NCBI GenBank assembly: GCA_035233585.1
Contig: CP141154.1
Span: 64,572,501-64,636,500 of the forward strand
Reading direction: 5' to 3'
DNA from: Antiaris toxicaria
Taxonomy: Eukaryota; Streptophyta; Magnoliopsida; Rosales; Moraceae
Length of the DNA stretch: 64,000 nucleotides
The position numbers were made by a program, and so were the translations under genes. This document shows, piece after piece, positions 45,489-57,548 of this stretch. The notes below the pieces were generated by a model. It had not been told where the DNA came from and did not search any database. It saw only the letters and a program-made list of their open reading frames with translations. Every line of letters begins with the position of its first letter. Position 1 is the first letter of the stretch.

Positions 45489-46532
45489 AAATTTGAAATT
45501 TGAAATTTGAAATTTGAATTTGAAATTCGAATTTGAAATTTCAAATTCAAATTTTGAATCACAGTCCAAGTGGGATTCGAATTTGTTGTGGAAAATCCAC
45601 AAGGTTTGAAATTCGAATTTGAGTTGGATTTGGAGAGGATAATCTTGTTAGAATCCTACTTGAATTTTGAATCCAAATCCTAGCAAAAGGTGGACGAAAT
45701 TTTGAGGATAATCCTCAATGGAATTTCGGTTTTTGTGGATAAGGTTCAAGGGAAAAATTCAAGTTTCAATCCCAGTTGAATTTGGATTCTCTCCTCCCTG
45801 AAAAGTGGCCGAAATTTTGGAGTGTATCTCCTAGAAAAATTCGGTTATTTTGGATAAGGTTGAGATAAGATTCAAGCTTGAAAATCCTAGTGGAATTTTG
45901 ATTCTCTCTTATCCTAAAAGTGGCCAAATTTTATGAGGAGATTTTCTCCTCAGAATTTCAGATTTTTTGGTTGAAAAAGGGGAGATAAAATTCTAGTTAA
46001 AATCTTGTTTAGATTTGGATTGGATTTATCAATAATGGCCGAATTTTATTGTTGAGAATCTCCCATAGAAAATTCAGATTTTTATGGTTATGGATAAGGG
46101 AGAATATCTTTTCCTAGTCCAATTCAAATTCAGAGAATCACCTCATGCAGGTCTATAAATAGAGGTCCTGCCACTCCAGTTCTCTAAGACCACAGACTCT
46201 CAGGTGAGCAGGCTTATTGTTGCACAGCTCATCATGACAATAAAGTTCTTTAGAGATCTGGGTGGTCGGAAGAAGACTAGCAGTGCTAGCATACCGATCA
46301 AGGTTCAGAGTGCCCACACACTCAGCCATTCGGGAATTGGAGAATAGTAGAGAAGGCTAGTTGGTTGAAGCCTCCGGTCATTCTCCTCCTGCAGATTGGC
46401 GTCCTTGAGGTATGAGTTTTAATTGTTGTTGATTTATTGTATATGGCATCATGAGATATTTAACGATCTAAAAATTTTTTTATTGTTCCGCTGCGCCACT
46501 CTGATACGTTTTTACCGATTTATTTTCCTACA
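44081..46532 (+). repeat. E4 5' LTR
   Basis: 2452 bp, tgttaggaaatgcc to tcctaca. TATA box at 46152-46161, TTTGAA-type tract at 45384-45559. It differs from the 3' LTR by scattered substitutions and a shorter tract. Confidence 0.95.
45384..45559. repeat. TTTGAA-type tract in E4 5' LTR
   Basis: About 176 bp, against about 108 bp in the E4 3' LTR (53479-53586). Confidence 0.85.
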
Positions 46533-46533
46533 A

Positions 46534-46552
46534 TTGGTATCAGAGCCATCTC
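46534..46552 (+). other. E4 primer binding site (tRNA-iMet type)
   Basis: ttggtatcagagccatctc, one base after the LTR. Confidence 0.94.
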
Positions 46553-47070
46553 ATGACTATGCCATGTACATAAATTAGATAATTACTTAGTCTTTTTATT
46601 TATGTATGGATTTGATATTTAGAGAGTGGCATTCTAGGGTTCCTTTATGTCGTTATCATGGATTATGTATAAAGTATGTGGTTATTTTAATTTTCTGAAT
46701 TATTATAAGCATGCTTGTTTATACCGGTTATGGTTCCTTAGAATTTAGAAAAATTGTATCTTGGAATTTTTATGTAACCATGGGAGCAGTTTATTAACAC
46801 TGTAATTTTCCCATGGATTTTAATTTTTATCTCTTAGAATTTTTATGGTTAGAATTTTTGTACACCGGAAACGGTTTAGTAAATTTTATGTAATTATTCT
46901 TGGAGGAGATTGAAGATTGAAGACCGTAATTTATTTTTTTCCCAAAAGTTAAATTTGATTTGAAGGTTGAAATTTTGATTGTGTGGAAAATTTCAATTTA
47001 ATTGGGATTCAAATTAATTTTTGGAGATCCTAATAGGTAAATTGGAATATGGCATGAAAATCGAGACACG

Positions 47071-47400
47071 ATCTCTCGGGATAGGCCGACGGGCCTTGGT
47101 GGGGCTGCAGCCCCTGCCCTTGGGCAGGATGGGGCTGCGGCAGCCCCTGTGCAGGCCAACACCACCCACGGCCGCAGGCTTGGCCTGCAGCCAAGGGTGG
47201 CCGTGGCCTGTCCAAGGCTGGCCGCAGCCTGGGCGTGCAGCCTCTGGCTGTACGCGCTGCCTGCAGCCTGCCAGCTGCTGCGCCTAGCCTGGGCGTGCAT
47301 CCTGGCGCTGCAGGCTTAGCTTGTAGCCCGGCAAGGCTGCAAAGGGGCTGGTGGCAGCCCATGGCGGCTGCCGCCTTCGGGGGCGGTGGTGCGACGGTTG
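47071..47400 (+). other. GC-rich leader cassette of E4
   Basis: Homologous to the E1 cassette and starts at the same place (gataggccgacgggcc), but the central repeats differ: only one ctgcccttgggcag hairpin, and extra units around gggcgtgcagcc and gctgcctgcagcc. Frames on both strands are open but not conserved between copies. Confidence 0.7.
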
Positions 47401-47841
47401 AAAAATCGAAAAATTTTGATTTTTAAATTTGAGATTTAATCTTAAATCATGTTTAAAAATATGTAATTGAAAATTTGATATTTTTTGAAATTACATATTA
47501 TTACACATGATGTTTAAAATTGTTTAAAATTTAAATTTGAAATTCAAATTTGGAATTTGAATTTGAAATTTAAATTTTTGGAGATTTAAGTTTTAAATAA
47601 TTTTTTGGGATGAGAAATAAATGGAGAGGCTACATAAAGATGGATACAAGAAGACGGAACAAAATTCAAGACCCAAAGAATGCTTTGGATAAAATTTTGT
47701 AATCTTTATTTTCTTTGTTCTAGGATGGAACCATAGCTTGGTTATTCTGTCAATTATTTTTTCTGTGATATGTCATGGATGTATAAATATGTATTGATGG
47801 ATGTTTTGTATGCATATTTGATAACATGTCATATAGGATAG

Positions 47842-48463
47842 GTGAGTGCCGCTCATACTATATTGATCATACATAATTTGTCAAAACTTGCATGTTTTTC
47901 AAAATATTGAGTGGGAGAGGGTTTCAAACAAAACCCACGGCCTCCATTGTTGATCCATATGTGAAAGCATAGTAACGCCTCGCGTCAGTTCTGCCCTGAC
48001 CACACCCCTCGGTAGGTGTTTACCGCCGCCGGTATACTAGATTGGATCTCCTATGTGGAAAACGTGTTCGGGTGTGATCCTATTCATGACCACCCCTCGG
48101 TGGCTTGGTAGGACGTGGATCGGGCTACGTAAACAATGGTTATACACTTAAGACTCGTTTAGTTATTAACCTTCCCTAGAAGCTCTGTTAACTAAACTGG
48201 TGGTCAAATAAGCGGTTATTAATATATGTCTTCACCTTGGAGGATTTAAGGTAACATATATTAATTGGACGGGGTCCATGTTCTGGCTATTTTTTTTCAT
48301 GACCACGCCTCGGTGGCTTGGGGCAATAGGTGCTGAGAATTACCGTTGCAATGCTACATGTTTTTCAAGTTTCATGTAGGAACATACTTGTATGTTTTAT
48401 TTGCTAAATTATCTGTATATTTGCTTGGGCTTTGTAATGATGTCTAGTATAATTTTATTTCAG
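47842..48463 (+). other. Candidate leader intron of E4
   Basis: Donor atag/gtgagtgcc and acceptor ttttatttcag, 622 bp apart as in E1. The acceptor lies within the in-frame Gag extension that starts at ATG 48392. It contains two accacccctcggtgg-type hairpins or variants (about 48086 and 48300). Inferred from consensus only. Confidence 0.45.
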
Positions 48464-51400
48464 TTCAAAATATCACCGACACCCCTCATTTCAATACTTA
48501 CTGAGAATAAATTGAATGGCGACAATTATAAGGATTGGAAAAGAAATCTGTTAATAGTTCTCAGATGCGAGAGATACAAGTTCGTGCTAGACGAACCATG
48601 CCCACCAAGGCAAAAACCTGACACACCGATTGAGGAGGTCCCGGTTGCCTATACTCGTTGGAGAGAATCCAATGATATAGCTCGATGCTACATACTTGCT
48701 AGCATGACGAGTGCTTTACAAAAGCAGCACGAGACTTATCAAATTACTGGGGAGATCATGGAAAATCTGGAGGATATGTTCGGAGGCCAAGAAAAATTGG
48801 CTCGACAGTCCGCTATCACCAGTATTATGAACTCTAAGCAGAAGGCCGGTACTCCGGTGAAGGACCATATGATCACTCTGATGGGATTCTTCGATGAAGT
48901 TATCGAAAACGGTGCTGAGTTGGACTGCAACACCCAGATCGAGATGGTGTTCAAAACTCTGTCTAAAGATTTTGTGGGGTTTAAGGTCGTATACAATCTG
49001 GCGACAAGGGAGTTAGGACTAACCGAGCTCATGAAGCAACTCCAAGCTTATGAGCGGATGATCAGGGATGGGGATGCTGTCCAACCCAAAGGTGAGGCCA
49101 ATTTGGCAGAATCTTCCAAACCCTCACAGAAGAGGAAGAGGCCAAATCAGAAGCAAGTGGCTTCCAGTTCTTCTAATCCTCCTGTCTCGGATGGGAAGAA
49201 GAAGAAGTAGAACAAGAAGCCCAGGGATCCTAAAAAGTCCAAATGCTTTCGTTGTGGGAAGGTAGGTCACTTCAAGAAGGCTTGCCAGGAAATCCTAGCC
49301 GCTAAGGGCAAGGAAGGTAAGGAACTTCTTTACTTAGAAGCGTGTTTGGTGGAAGAATCGAAAGACACTTAGGTCATTGATTCGGGCGCCACTAATCATG
49401 TTTGTGTTTCTATGCAGGGGTTCGTGGAAACGAGAAGTGTACATTTTAGGAGCCTCTCGTTGCGAACTAGGGAAGGCAGCTTGGTGATGGCTGAGGCAGT
49501 GGGAGATATTTACCTTTATTTTGATCAATTTAGGTTTATTTTATTGAAAGACTGTTTTCATGTTCCTAATTTTAGGAGGAACCTTATATTGGTAGCTTGT
49601 TTAATAAAGGATTCTTGTTCAGTTTCTTTTAGTAAAAGAGTTGATATTCGTAGAAATAAGTCTTTTATCTATTCTGGATGGATGGATGGAAACCTATATT
49701 TGATCAAACCAAAGATGTACTCACTGCTTGACACTGAATTAATTGATAACTCTAAAAGGTTGAAAGTTTCTCACTCTAACAAGGCGTATCTTTGGCATTT
49801 AAGACTTGGTCATATTAATCAGGATAGGATTCAAAAATTGGTGAAAGACGGTCCTCTGGAATCTCTGAAGGAGGTACGACTTCCCCAATGTGAGTCTTGT
49901 CTAGAGGGTAAAATGACTAAGAGGTCTTTTGGGGCTAAGGGTACAAGGGCTCAGGAGCTCTTATAAATTGTGCACACTAACGTATGTGGCCCCATGAACG
50001 TCACAGCACGAGGAGGGTTCGAGTATTATGTCTCTTTTATAGATGATTACTCAAGGTATGGATATGTGCATCTGATGCACCGCAAGAGCGAAACCTTTGA
50101 CAAGTTCAAAGAGTATCATGTAGAAGTGGAAAAGCAATTGGATAAATCCATAAAGACACTTCAATCGAGGTGGTGAATACCTCTCCGATGAATTTCTAGG
50201 ACATCTTGTAGAGAACGGGATATTATCCCAATTGACTGCACCTGGTACTCCACAACAAAATGGTGTAGTCGAAAGGAGAAATAGAACCTTATTGGATATG
50301 GTACGGTCCATGATGAGTTATTCAATGCTGCCATTATCATTTTGGGGATATGCTTTACAAACAGCGTGCTATATTCTAAATCAGGTTCTGAGCAAATCAA
50401 TTCCCAGAACTCCGTATGAATTGTGGCGTGGCAGGAAGCCCTCCCTTGGACATATGAGAATATGGGGCTGCCCGGTGCATGTACTGGATGGGGATGCGAA
50501 GAAGTTGGAACCAAGATCAGAATTGTGCATGTTTGTAGGGTATCCAAAAGGAACTAAAGGAGGTCTGTTCTATAACCCGAAGGAACAAAAGGTCATTGTC
50601 TCAACCCATGCGACATTCTTGGAGGAAAGTCACATGAATAACTTTAAGCCTCGAAGCAAAATGGTGCTAGAGGAGTTATCGGGTGAAAGAACTGCTCCAC
50701 AGATTTCGGTCTTGGACGCAAGTCCGAGTTTTAGTGAAAGACCTGCAGACGATCAACAATTTAGGGTGCCTCGTCGTAGTGGGAGGGTTTCGAAGAAACC
50801 TAATTTCTTCATGTATGATGCTGAGGTATACCAAGCCGAGGCTCATGAGCATGAGGATGATCCGGTCACCTAGGATGAAGCTGTAAATGATGTTGATTTT
50901 AAATCTTGGAAACAGACTATGAACAATGAGATGGATTCTATGAAATCCAACTCTGTTTGGGAACTTGTAGATTTGCCGGATGGGATAAAACCCATTGGAT
51001 ACAAATGGGTCTATAAAAGAAAGAAGGATGCGGAAGGGAGAGTGGAAACTTTCAAAGCTAGACTGGTTGCAAAGGGATACACGCAAAAGGCTGGAATCGA
51101 TTACGATGAAACCTTTTCACCTGTTGCTATGCTGAAGTCTATCCGTATTCTTCTGTCCATTGATGCGGCTCTCGATTATGAGATCTGGCAAATGGATGTC
51201 AAGACGGCATTCTTGAATGGCCATCTTGAAGAGTGTATCTATATGATACAGCTCGAAGGGTTCGTAGCGAAAGGCCAAGAAAGGAAAGTCTGCAAGTTGC
51301 TTATATCCATTTATGGATTAAAGCAGGCATCCCGCTCATGGAACCAGAGGTTTGATCAAGCGATTAAGACATTTGGTTTTGAGTAGAACGTTGATGAACC

Positions 51401-52162
51401 TTGTGTTTATAAACGTATTAAGGATGGAAAAGTGGTTTTTCTGATACTCTATGTCGATGATATACTACTCATTGGGAATGATGTAGGGAACTTATCATCG
51501 GTCAAGCTTTGGTTACACCAACAGTTTGACATAAAGGACTTGGGAGAAGCTAATTATGTTCTAGGTATTCGTCTCCTCAGAGATCGAAAAAACAAAATGA
51601 TAGCGTTATCCCAAGCTTCATACATAGATAAAATAATTGACAAATATGCAATGCAAGAGGCAAAGAAAGATTCGCAACCTTCTATTGCCGGTCTAACTCT
51701 TTCATTGGATGACTGTCCCAAGACATCGGAAGAAAGAGAGCGTATGAGTAAGGTCCCTTATGCATCCGCTGTGGGTAGCCTTATGTACGCTATGCTTTGC
51801 ACTCACCCGGATATATGTTTTGCAGTAGGTATGGTGAGTTGATATCAAGCAAATCCTGGAACCAAGCACTGGCAAGCAGTAAAGCATATACTCAAGTATC
51901 TTAAGAAAACGAGGGATTGTATGCTGGTGTATTCTGGAGGGGACCTAACACCCGTAGGATACATGGACTGAGTCTTCCAGACTTGCAAGGATTCAAGCAA
52001 GCCGACATTAGAGGGCACGTGGAGACAAGATTAGTGGATGTATGTAAGATCGCGTCCGAAGACAACATTGACGATCCCTCTACTAAGACTTTGTTGGCTA
52101 GAAGCTTTGAGAGGTATATAGAGGTGATGGGGATGCGTAACATGGCACATCTGCTGGCTTAG
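48392..52162 (+). pseudogene. E4 Copia Gag-Pol polyprotein, inactivated
   Basis: The frame opens at ATG 48392 with the hydrophobic extension. The ordinary Gag start (48470) is ATA here, so only the upstream ATG could open Gag. The zinc knuckle CFRCGKVGHFKKAC, protease IDSGATNH, integrase finger and DDE, RT YVDDILLIG (about 51450) and part of RNase H are recognisable. Stops are at 49208 (Lys codon in other copies), 49370, 49964, 50871, 51384 and 51840. A 5-bp loss near 50165 in integrase shifts the frame. About 280 bp of RNase H, including its Glu/Asp core, are deleted near 51995, and the last codons to MRNMAHLLA end at 52162. It cannot encode an active RNase H. Confidence 0.94.
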
Positions 52163-52176
52163 GGCAAGTGAGAGAT
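52163..52176 (+). other. E4 polypurine tract
   Basis: ggcaagtgagagat between the stop codon and the 3' LTR. Confidence 0.85.
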
Positions 52177-53521
52177 TGTTAGGAAATGCCCTAAGCATTA
52201 GAGACATTTTAATGTATTTATTTTGAACTGGATAATAAAATTAAATATATAGAGGTTATTCATTACATTGCTATCTGTCCTCATCTTATTTACATGTTAA
52301 AGTAAATGTAAGCAAATATGACTCCTTGACTGCTTGTGTTAAACTGTTAGAAAGTTGCATGCAATGGACTTTCGTATGCGAGAAGACAATGTTCTAAAGT
52401 TAGCGGTCTAAACTATGGTCTGTAGTCTATGGGGTTAGACCGAGCATCTAACTTATGTTAAGATTATTATGTTGTCTAAAGCCTTGGAGGGGACGGTTTG
52501 TCGTGACTGTCTGGAGCTGCACTCCCAAGTAGAGACATAGATATGTTGCTTGGTGGTGACATATTAGACTGGGACTAAAGCGTGATTGATCTACGAAGTC
52601 CGCTTTGAGTGGATCGATCTGCTTTTGACGTTCATAATACAATAACCTTAATCCTGAGTAAAAGGACAGCTTCATGTATATGACTTGTGTACTTTGATGT
52701 TCCAATGGCTAAAGTGTCTCAGAGGTAGTAAGCTTATAGACCGGTTCGTTGGGTGCATGACTTGTATACGATGAAGGGTTCGTTTACAGATATTGGAATC
52801 ATAGCTATAATGAGGAGTTAAGGGTATCCTCTTAAAGGCATTATACTGAATGTGAAAATAGACAAGGCCTTGGGTCGTCTGCTGGGCGGATGACTTCTTA
52901 TTCACATATGGTGAATAATCATTTTCTTTATTCGGTAGTATAATGGAACTTTAAGATAGCCTGATCAGTAGGATTAAACGGACTTTGGCCTAAGGCTGAT
53001 CATGGATATCATATGAGGGTTCTGCATACATGACAGGGTCATTGGATGATAGCTTGTCACAGGCTTACATAATACGGTATATAATCGGGAGTTCAGTTTC
53101 AGGTTTATAGTGGTGTGACTCTGAAACTAGTGATCAGATGATTGAGTTGTTCGGTAAAAAAATGATGATCATATGGATTTATGGGAGCCCGATTATATAT
53201 GTCCAATCAGTCCTTCTACTAGCTCCACATAATTCTTTAACGTTTGGCAAATTGATTTGTGTATGCTATTGCTGGTTTATTATGCATGGATGGTGATGAC
53301 ACAGGATTAGGATGGTAGACAAGATTCTCTCCGGTTGGATTCATATTTTGTTTTGGATAATAGAGTACACAATTATTTGAACTCCAAATAAAGTTGCCAT
53401 GATTTTATTTGAGATTGGATTGGAGTTGTAGAAAATTATCCATGAGAACAAGAATTTGAAACACAACTGTTTTGTGGATTTTGAAATTTGAATTTTGAAA
53501 TTTGAAATTTGAAATTTGAAA

Positions 53522-53554
<33 letters not shown>

Positions 53555-54560
53555 TTAAATTTGAAATTTGAAATTCAAATTTTGAATCACAGTCCAAGTG
53601 GGATTCGAATTTGTTGTGGAAAATCCACAAGGTTTGAAATTCGAATTTGAGTTGGATTTGGAGAGGATAATCTTGTTAGAATCCTACTTGAATTTTGAAT
53701 CCAAATCCTAGCAAAAGGTGGACGAAATTTTGAGGATAATCCCCAATGGAATTTCGGTTTTTGTGGATAAGGTTCAAGGGAAAAATTCAAGTTTCAATCC
53801 CAGTTGAATTTGGATTCTCTCCTCCCTGAAAAGTGGCCGAAATTTTGGAGTGTATCTCCTAGGAAAATTCGGTTATTTTGGATAAGGTTGACATAAGATT
53901 CATGCTTGAAAATCTTAGTAGAATTTTGATTCTCCCTTATCCTAAAAGTAGCTAAATTTTATGAGGAGATTTTCTCCTAGGAATTTCGGATATTTTGGTT
54001 GAAAAAGGGGAGATAAAATTCTAGTTAAAATCTTGTTTAGATTTGGATTGGATTTATCCATAATGGCCGAATTTTATTGTTGAGAATGTCCCATAGAAAA
54101 TTTGGATTTTGATGGTTATGGATAAGGGAGAATATCTTTTCCTAGTCCAATTCAAATTCAGAGAATCACCTCATGCAGGTCTATAAATAGAGGTCCTGCC
54201 ACTCCAGTTCTCTAAGACCACAGACTCTCAGGTGAGCAGGCTTATTGTTGCACAGCTCATCGTGACAATAAAGTTCTTTAGAGATCTGGGTGGTCGGAAG
54301 AAGACTAGCAGTGCTAGCATACCGATCAAGGTTCAGAGTGCCCACACACTCAGCCATTTAGGAATTGGAGAATAGTAGAGAAGGCTAGTTGGTTAAAGCC
54401 TCCGGTCATTCTCCTCCTGCAGATTGGCGTCCTTGAGGTATGAGTTTTAATTGTTGTTGATTTATTGTATATGGCATCATGAGATATTTAACGATCTAAA
54501 AATTTTTTTATTGTTCCGCTGCGCCACTCTGATACATTTTTATCGATTTATTTTCCTACA
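52177..54560 (+). repeat. E4 3' LTR
   Basis: 2384 bp ending tcctaca, then the gtgag duplication. TATA box at 54180-54190. The TTTGAA tract (53479-53586) is shorter than in the 5' LTR, which explains most of the length difference. Confidence 0.95.
53479..53586. repeat. TTTGAA-type tract in E4 3' LTR
   Basis: About 108 bp, the shortest full tract in the window. Confidence 0.85.
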
Positions 54561-55918
54561 GTGAGTACATCTTTGGTTTGATCAAATATAGGTTTCCATC
54601 CAACCATCTAGAACAGATAAAAGACTTATTTCTATGAATATCAACTCTTTTACTAAAAGAAACTGAATAAGAATCCTTTATTAAACAAGCTACCGGTATG
54701 AGATTCCTCCTAAAATTAGGAACATAAAAACAGTCTTTTAATAAAACAAACCTAAATTCATCAAAGTAAAGGTAAACGTCTCCCACAACCTCAGCCACCA
54801 CCGAGCTACTATCTCTAGTCCACAACAAGAGGCTCCTATAATGTAGACTTCTCGTTTCCACGAAACCTTGTATAGAAACACAAATATGATTAGTGGCGCC
54901 TGAATCAATGACCCAAGTGTCTTTCGATTCTTCCACCAAACATGCTTCTAAATAGTAAAGTTCCTTACCCTCCTTGCCCTTGGTAGCTAGAAATTCCTGG
55001 CAAGCCTTCTTGAAGTGACCCACCTTCCCACAGCGAAAGCACTTGGACTTTTTAGGGTCTCTGCACTTGGACTTTTTAGGGTCTCTGGCCTTCTTGTTTT
55101 TCTTCTTCTTCTTCCCATCTGAGACAGGAGGATTAGAAGAACTGGAAGCCGCTTGCTTCTGATTTGGCCTCTTCCTCTTCCGTGAGGGTTTGGAAGATTC
55201 CGCCAACTTGGCCACTCTTTTTGGTTGGACCGCATCCCCATCATTGATCATCCACTCATAAGCTTAGAGTTACTTCATGAGCTCAGTTTAGTCCTAACAC
55301 GCTTGTCGCCAGATTATATGCGGCCTTAAACCCCATAAAATCTTTTGACAGAGTTTTAAACAACATCTCGATCTAGGTGTTGTAGTCCAGTTCAGCACTG
55401 TTTTCGACAGCCTCAGCAAAGAATCCCATTAGAGTGATCATATGGCCCTTTACCAGAGTACCTGCCTTCTGCTTGGAGTTCATAATGCTGGTAATAGCAG
55501 ACTGTCAAGCCAATTTTTCTTGACCTCCGAACATGTCCTCCAGATTTTCCATGATCTCCCCAGCAACTCGATAAGTCTCATGCTGCTTTTGTAAAGCACT
55601 CATCATGCTAGCAAGAATGTAGTATCGAGCTATCTTATTGGATTCTCTTCAACGAGTATAGGCAACCAGGACATCCTCAAGCTGTGTGTCAGGTTTGGGC
55701 CCAGGTGGGTATGGTTCATCCAGCATGAACTTATGTGTCTCGCAGCTGAGAACCATCAGTAGATTTCTTTTCCAGTCTTTATAATTGTTGCCACTCAGCT
55801 TATTTTCAGTAAGTATTGAAATGAGGGGTGTCAGTGACATTTTGAACTGAAATAAAATTATACTAGACATTATTACAAAGCCCAAGCAAATATACAGATA
55901 ATTTAGCAAATAAAACAT
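54561..55918 (-). pseudogene. E2 Copia Gag and protease region (broken)
   Basis: Minus strand. The upstream in-frame ATG is at 55918 and the usual Gag ATG at 55840 (MSLTPLIS). Gag continues to a zinc knuckle KCFRCGKVGHFKKAC (near 55000-55045), with a 24-bp tandem duplication just before it (55039-55062 and 55063-55086) that adds a second RDPKKSKC. The protease motif TWVIDSGATNHIC is intact (near 54890-54930), followed by the linker up to KPKMYSL, where E4 is inserted. Stops lie near 55649 and in the second half of Gag, including Gln positions that are also stops in E1. It is the start of the same polyprotein as 43121-44080 and 16228-17999. Confidence 0.92.
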
Positions 55919-56467
55919 ACAAGTATGTTCCTACATGAAACTTGAAAAACATGTAGCATTGCAACAGTAATTCTCAGCACCTATTGCCCCAAGCCACCGA
56001 GGGGTGGTCATGAGACAAATAGCCGGAACATGGACCCCATTCAATTAATATATGTTGCCTTAAATCCTCCAAGGTTAAGACATATATTAATAATCGCTTA
56101 TTTTGACCACCAGTTTAGTTAACAGAGCTTCTAGGGAAGGTTAATAACTAAACGAGTCTTGAGTGTATAACCATTGTTTACGTAGCCCGATCCATGTCCT
56201 ACCAAGCCACCGAGGAGTGGTCATGAATAGGGTCTTGCCCGAACACGTTTTCCACATAGGAGATCCAACCTAGCATACCGGCGGCGGTAAACACCTACCG
56301 AGGGGTATGGTCAGGGCAAAACTGACATGAGGCGTTACCATGCTTTCACATATGGATCAACAATGGAGGCCATGGATTTTGTTTGAAACCCTCTCCCACT
56401 CAATATTTTGAAAAACATGCAAGTTTTGACAAATATGTACGATCAATATAGTATGAGCGGCACTCAC
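55847..56467 (-). other. Candidate leader intron of E2 (minus)
   Basis: On the minus strand the donor is gtag/gtgagtgccg and the acceptor ttttatttcag, 621 bp apart, matching E1 and E4. It overlaps the in-frame Gag extension at its 3' end and carries the ccacc-type hairpins in reverse (near 55995 and 56208). Confidence 0.45.
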
Positions 56468-56904
56468 CTACCCTAAATGACAAGTTATCAAATATGCATA
56501 TAAAAATCCATCAATACATATTTATTCATCCATGACATATCACAGAAAAAATAATTGATAGAATAATAACCAAGCTATGGTTCCATCCTAGAACAAAGAA
56601 AATAAAGATTTCAAAAATTCCATCCAGAACATACTTTGGGTCTTGAATTTTGTTCCATTTTCTTGTATCCATCTTTATGTAACCTCTCCATTTATTTCTC
56701 ATCCCAAGAATCATTTAAAATTTAAATTCCAAGAATTTAAATTTCAAATTCAAATTCCAAATTTGAATTTCAAATTCAAATTTTAAACACTTTTAAATAT
56801 CATGTGTAATAATATGTAATTTTAAAATTTCAAATTTTCGATTACATATTTTTAAACATGATTTAAAAATTAAATCTCAAATTTAAAAATCAAAATTTTC
56901 GATT

Positions 56905-57177
56905 TTCGAACCAATGGCCCCACAGCCCCTGGAGGCCGGCAGCCACCGTGGGTAGCCCCCAGCCCTCGGGGGGCCGGCAGACCAAGGTCGTAGGCCATGT
57001 GCAGCCAGGCCGAGCTGCAGGCCAAGCGTGCAGCCATAGGCTATATGCTCGGGTGGGCGCAACAGCCCGCCAGGCTACAGCCCAGGGCTGCGGCCAGCCC
57101 TTGGGGGGCCACGGCCACCCTCTGCTGCAGGTAAAGCCTGTGGTCGTGGGTGGCACAGCAATGGGCAGGGGCTACCA
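56905..57177 (-). other. GC-rich leader cassette of E2, joined to the LTR
   Basis: Reverse of the cassettes in E1 and E4, with its own arrangement of ggcctgcagc- and gggctgtagc-type units. It abuts the LTR end at 57178 with no primer binding site between, so the segment equivalent to E1 4491 to about 5090 is deleted. The region between it and the candidate donor (56468-56904) holds AT-rich leader like E1 5280-5730. Confidence 0.7.
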
Positions 57178-57548
57178 TGTAGGAAATAAATCGGTAAAAA
57201 CGTATCAGAGTGGTGCAGCAGAATAAAAAAAAAATTTTGAAGATCGTTAAATATCTCATGATGCCATATACAATAAACCAACAACAATTTAAACTCATAC
57301 CTCAAGGACGCGAATTGGCAGGAGGAGAATGATCGGAGGGCTTCAACCAACTAGCCTTCTCAACTATTCTCCAATTCCCGAATGGCTAAGTGTGTAGGCA
57401 CTCTGAACCTTAATCGGTATGCTAGCACTACTAATCTTCTTCTGACCACTCAGATCTCTAAAGAACTTATTGTCACGGTGAGTTATGCAACAATAAACCT
57501 GCTCACCTGAGAGTCTATGGTCTAAGAGAACTGGAGTAGCAGGACCTC
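57178..57548 (-). repeat. E2 5' LTR fragment (minus)
   Basis: Reverse LTR from its end (tgtaggaaataaatcgg) back to a point just after the TATA box (gcaggacctc), 371 bp, where forward LTR E5 begins. The rest presumably lies beyond the window, after E5. Confidence 0.88.

Larger units (their letters stand above)
44081..54560 (+). mobile_element. E4: complete Copia element inserted in E2
   Basis: LTRs of 2452 bp (44081-46532) and 2384 bp (52177-54560) with a primer binding site, leader, broken gag-pol and polypurine tract between them. Perfect target duplication gtgag (44076-44080 and 54561-54565). E2 continues across it in the protease-integrase linker (the KPKMYSL region). Confidence 0.95.
14142..57548 (-). 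mobile_element. E2: minus-strand Copia element split by E3 and E4
   Basis: Same family as E1, inverted. Its 3' LTR is at 14142-16213 and its body lies in three pieces: 16214-17999, 43121-44080 and 54561-57177. A part of the 5' LTR follows at 57178-57548. The three body pieces join in reading order once E3 (TSD gcacc/ccacc) and E4 (TSD gtgag/gtgag) are removed. The leader has lost about 600 bp including the primer binding site: the LTR end at 57178 abuts the GC-rich leader cassette. The right end is cut by E5 and lies outside the window, so its own target duplication (left flank tatta, 14137-14141) cannot be tested. Confidence 0.9.

Noticed and set aside
57178..57548. Reverse LTR piece covering roughly R-U5, which could be an integrated strong-stop cDNA
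   Set aside because: It reaches to within a few bases of the TATA box, upstream of where transcription should start, and is better explained as the E2 5' LTR cut by E5.
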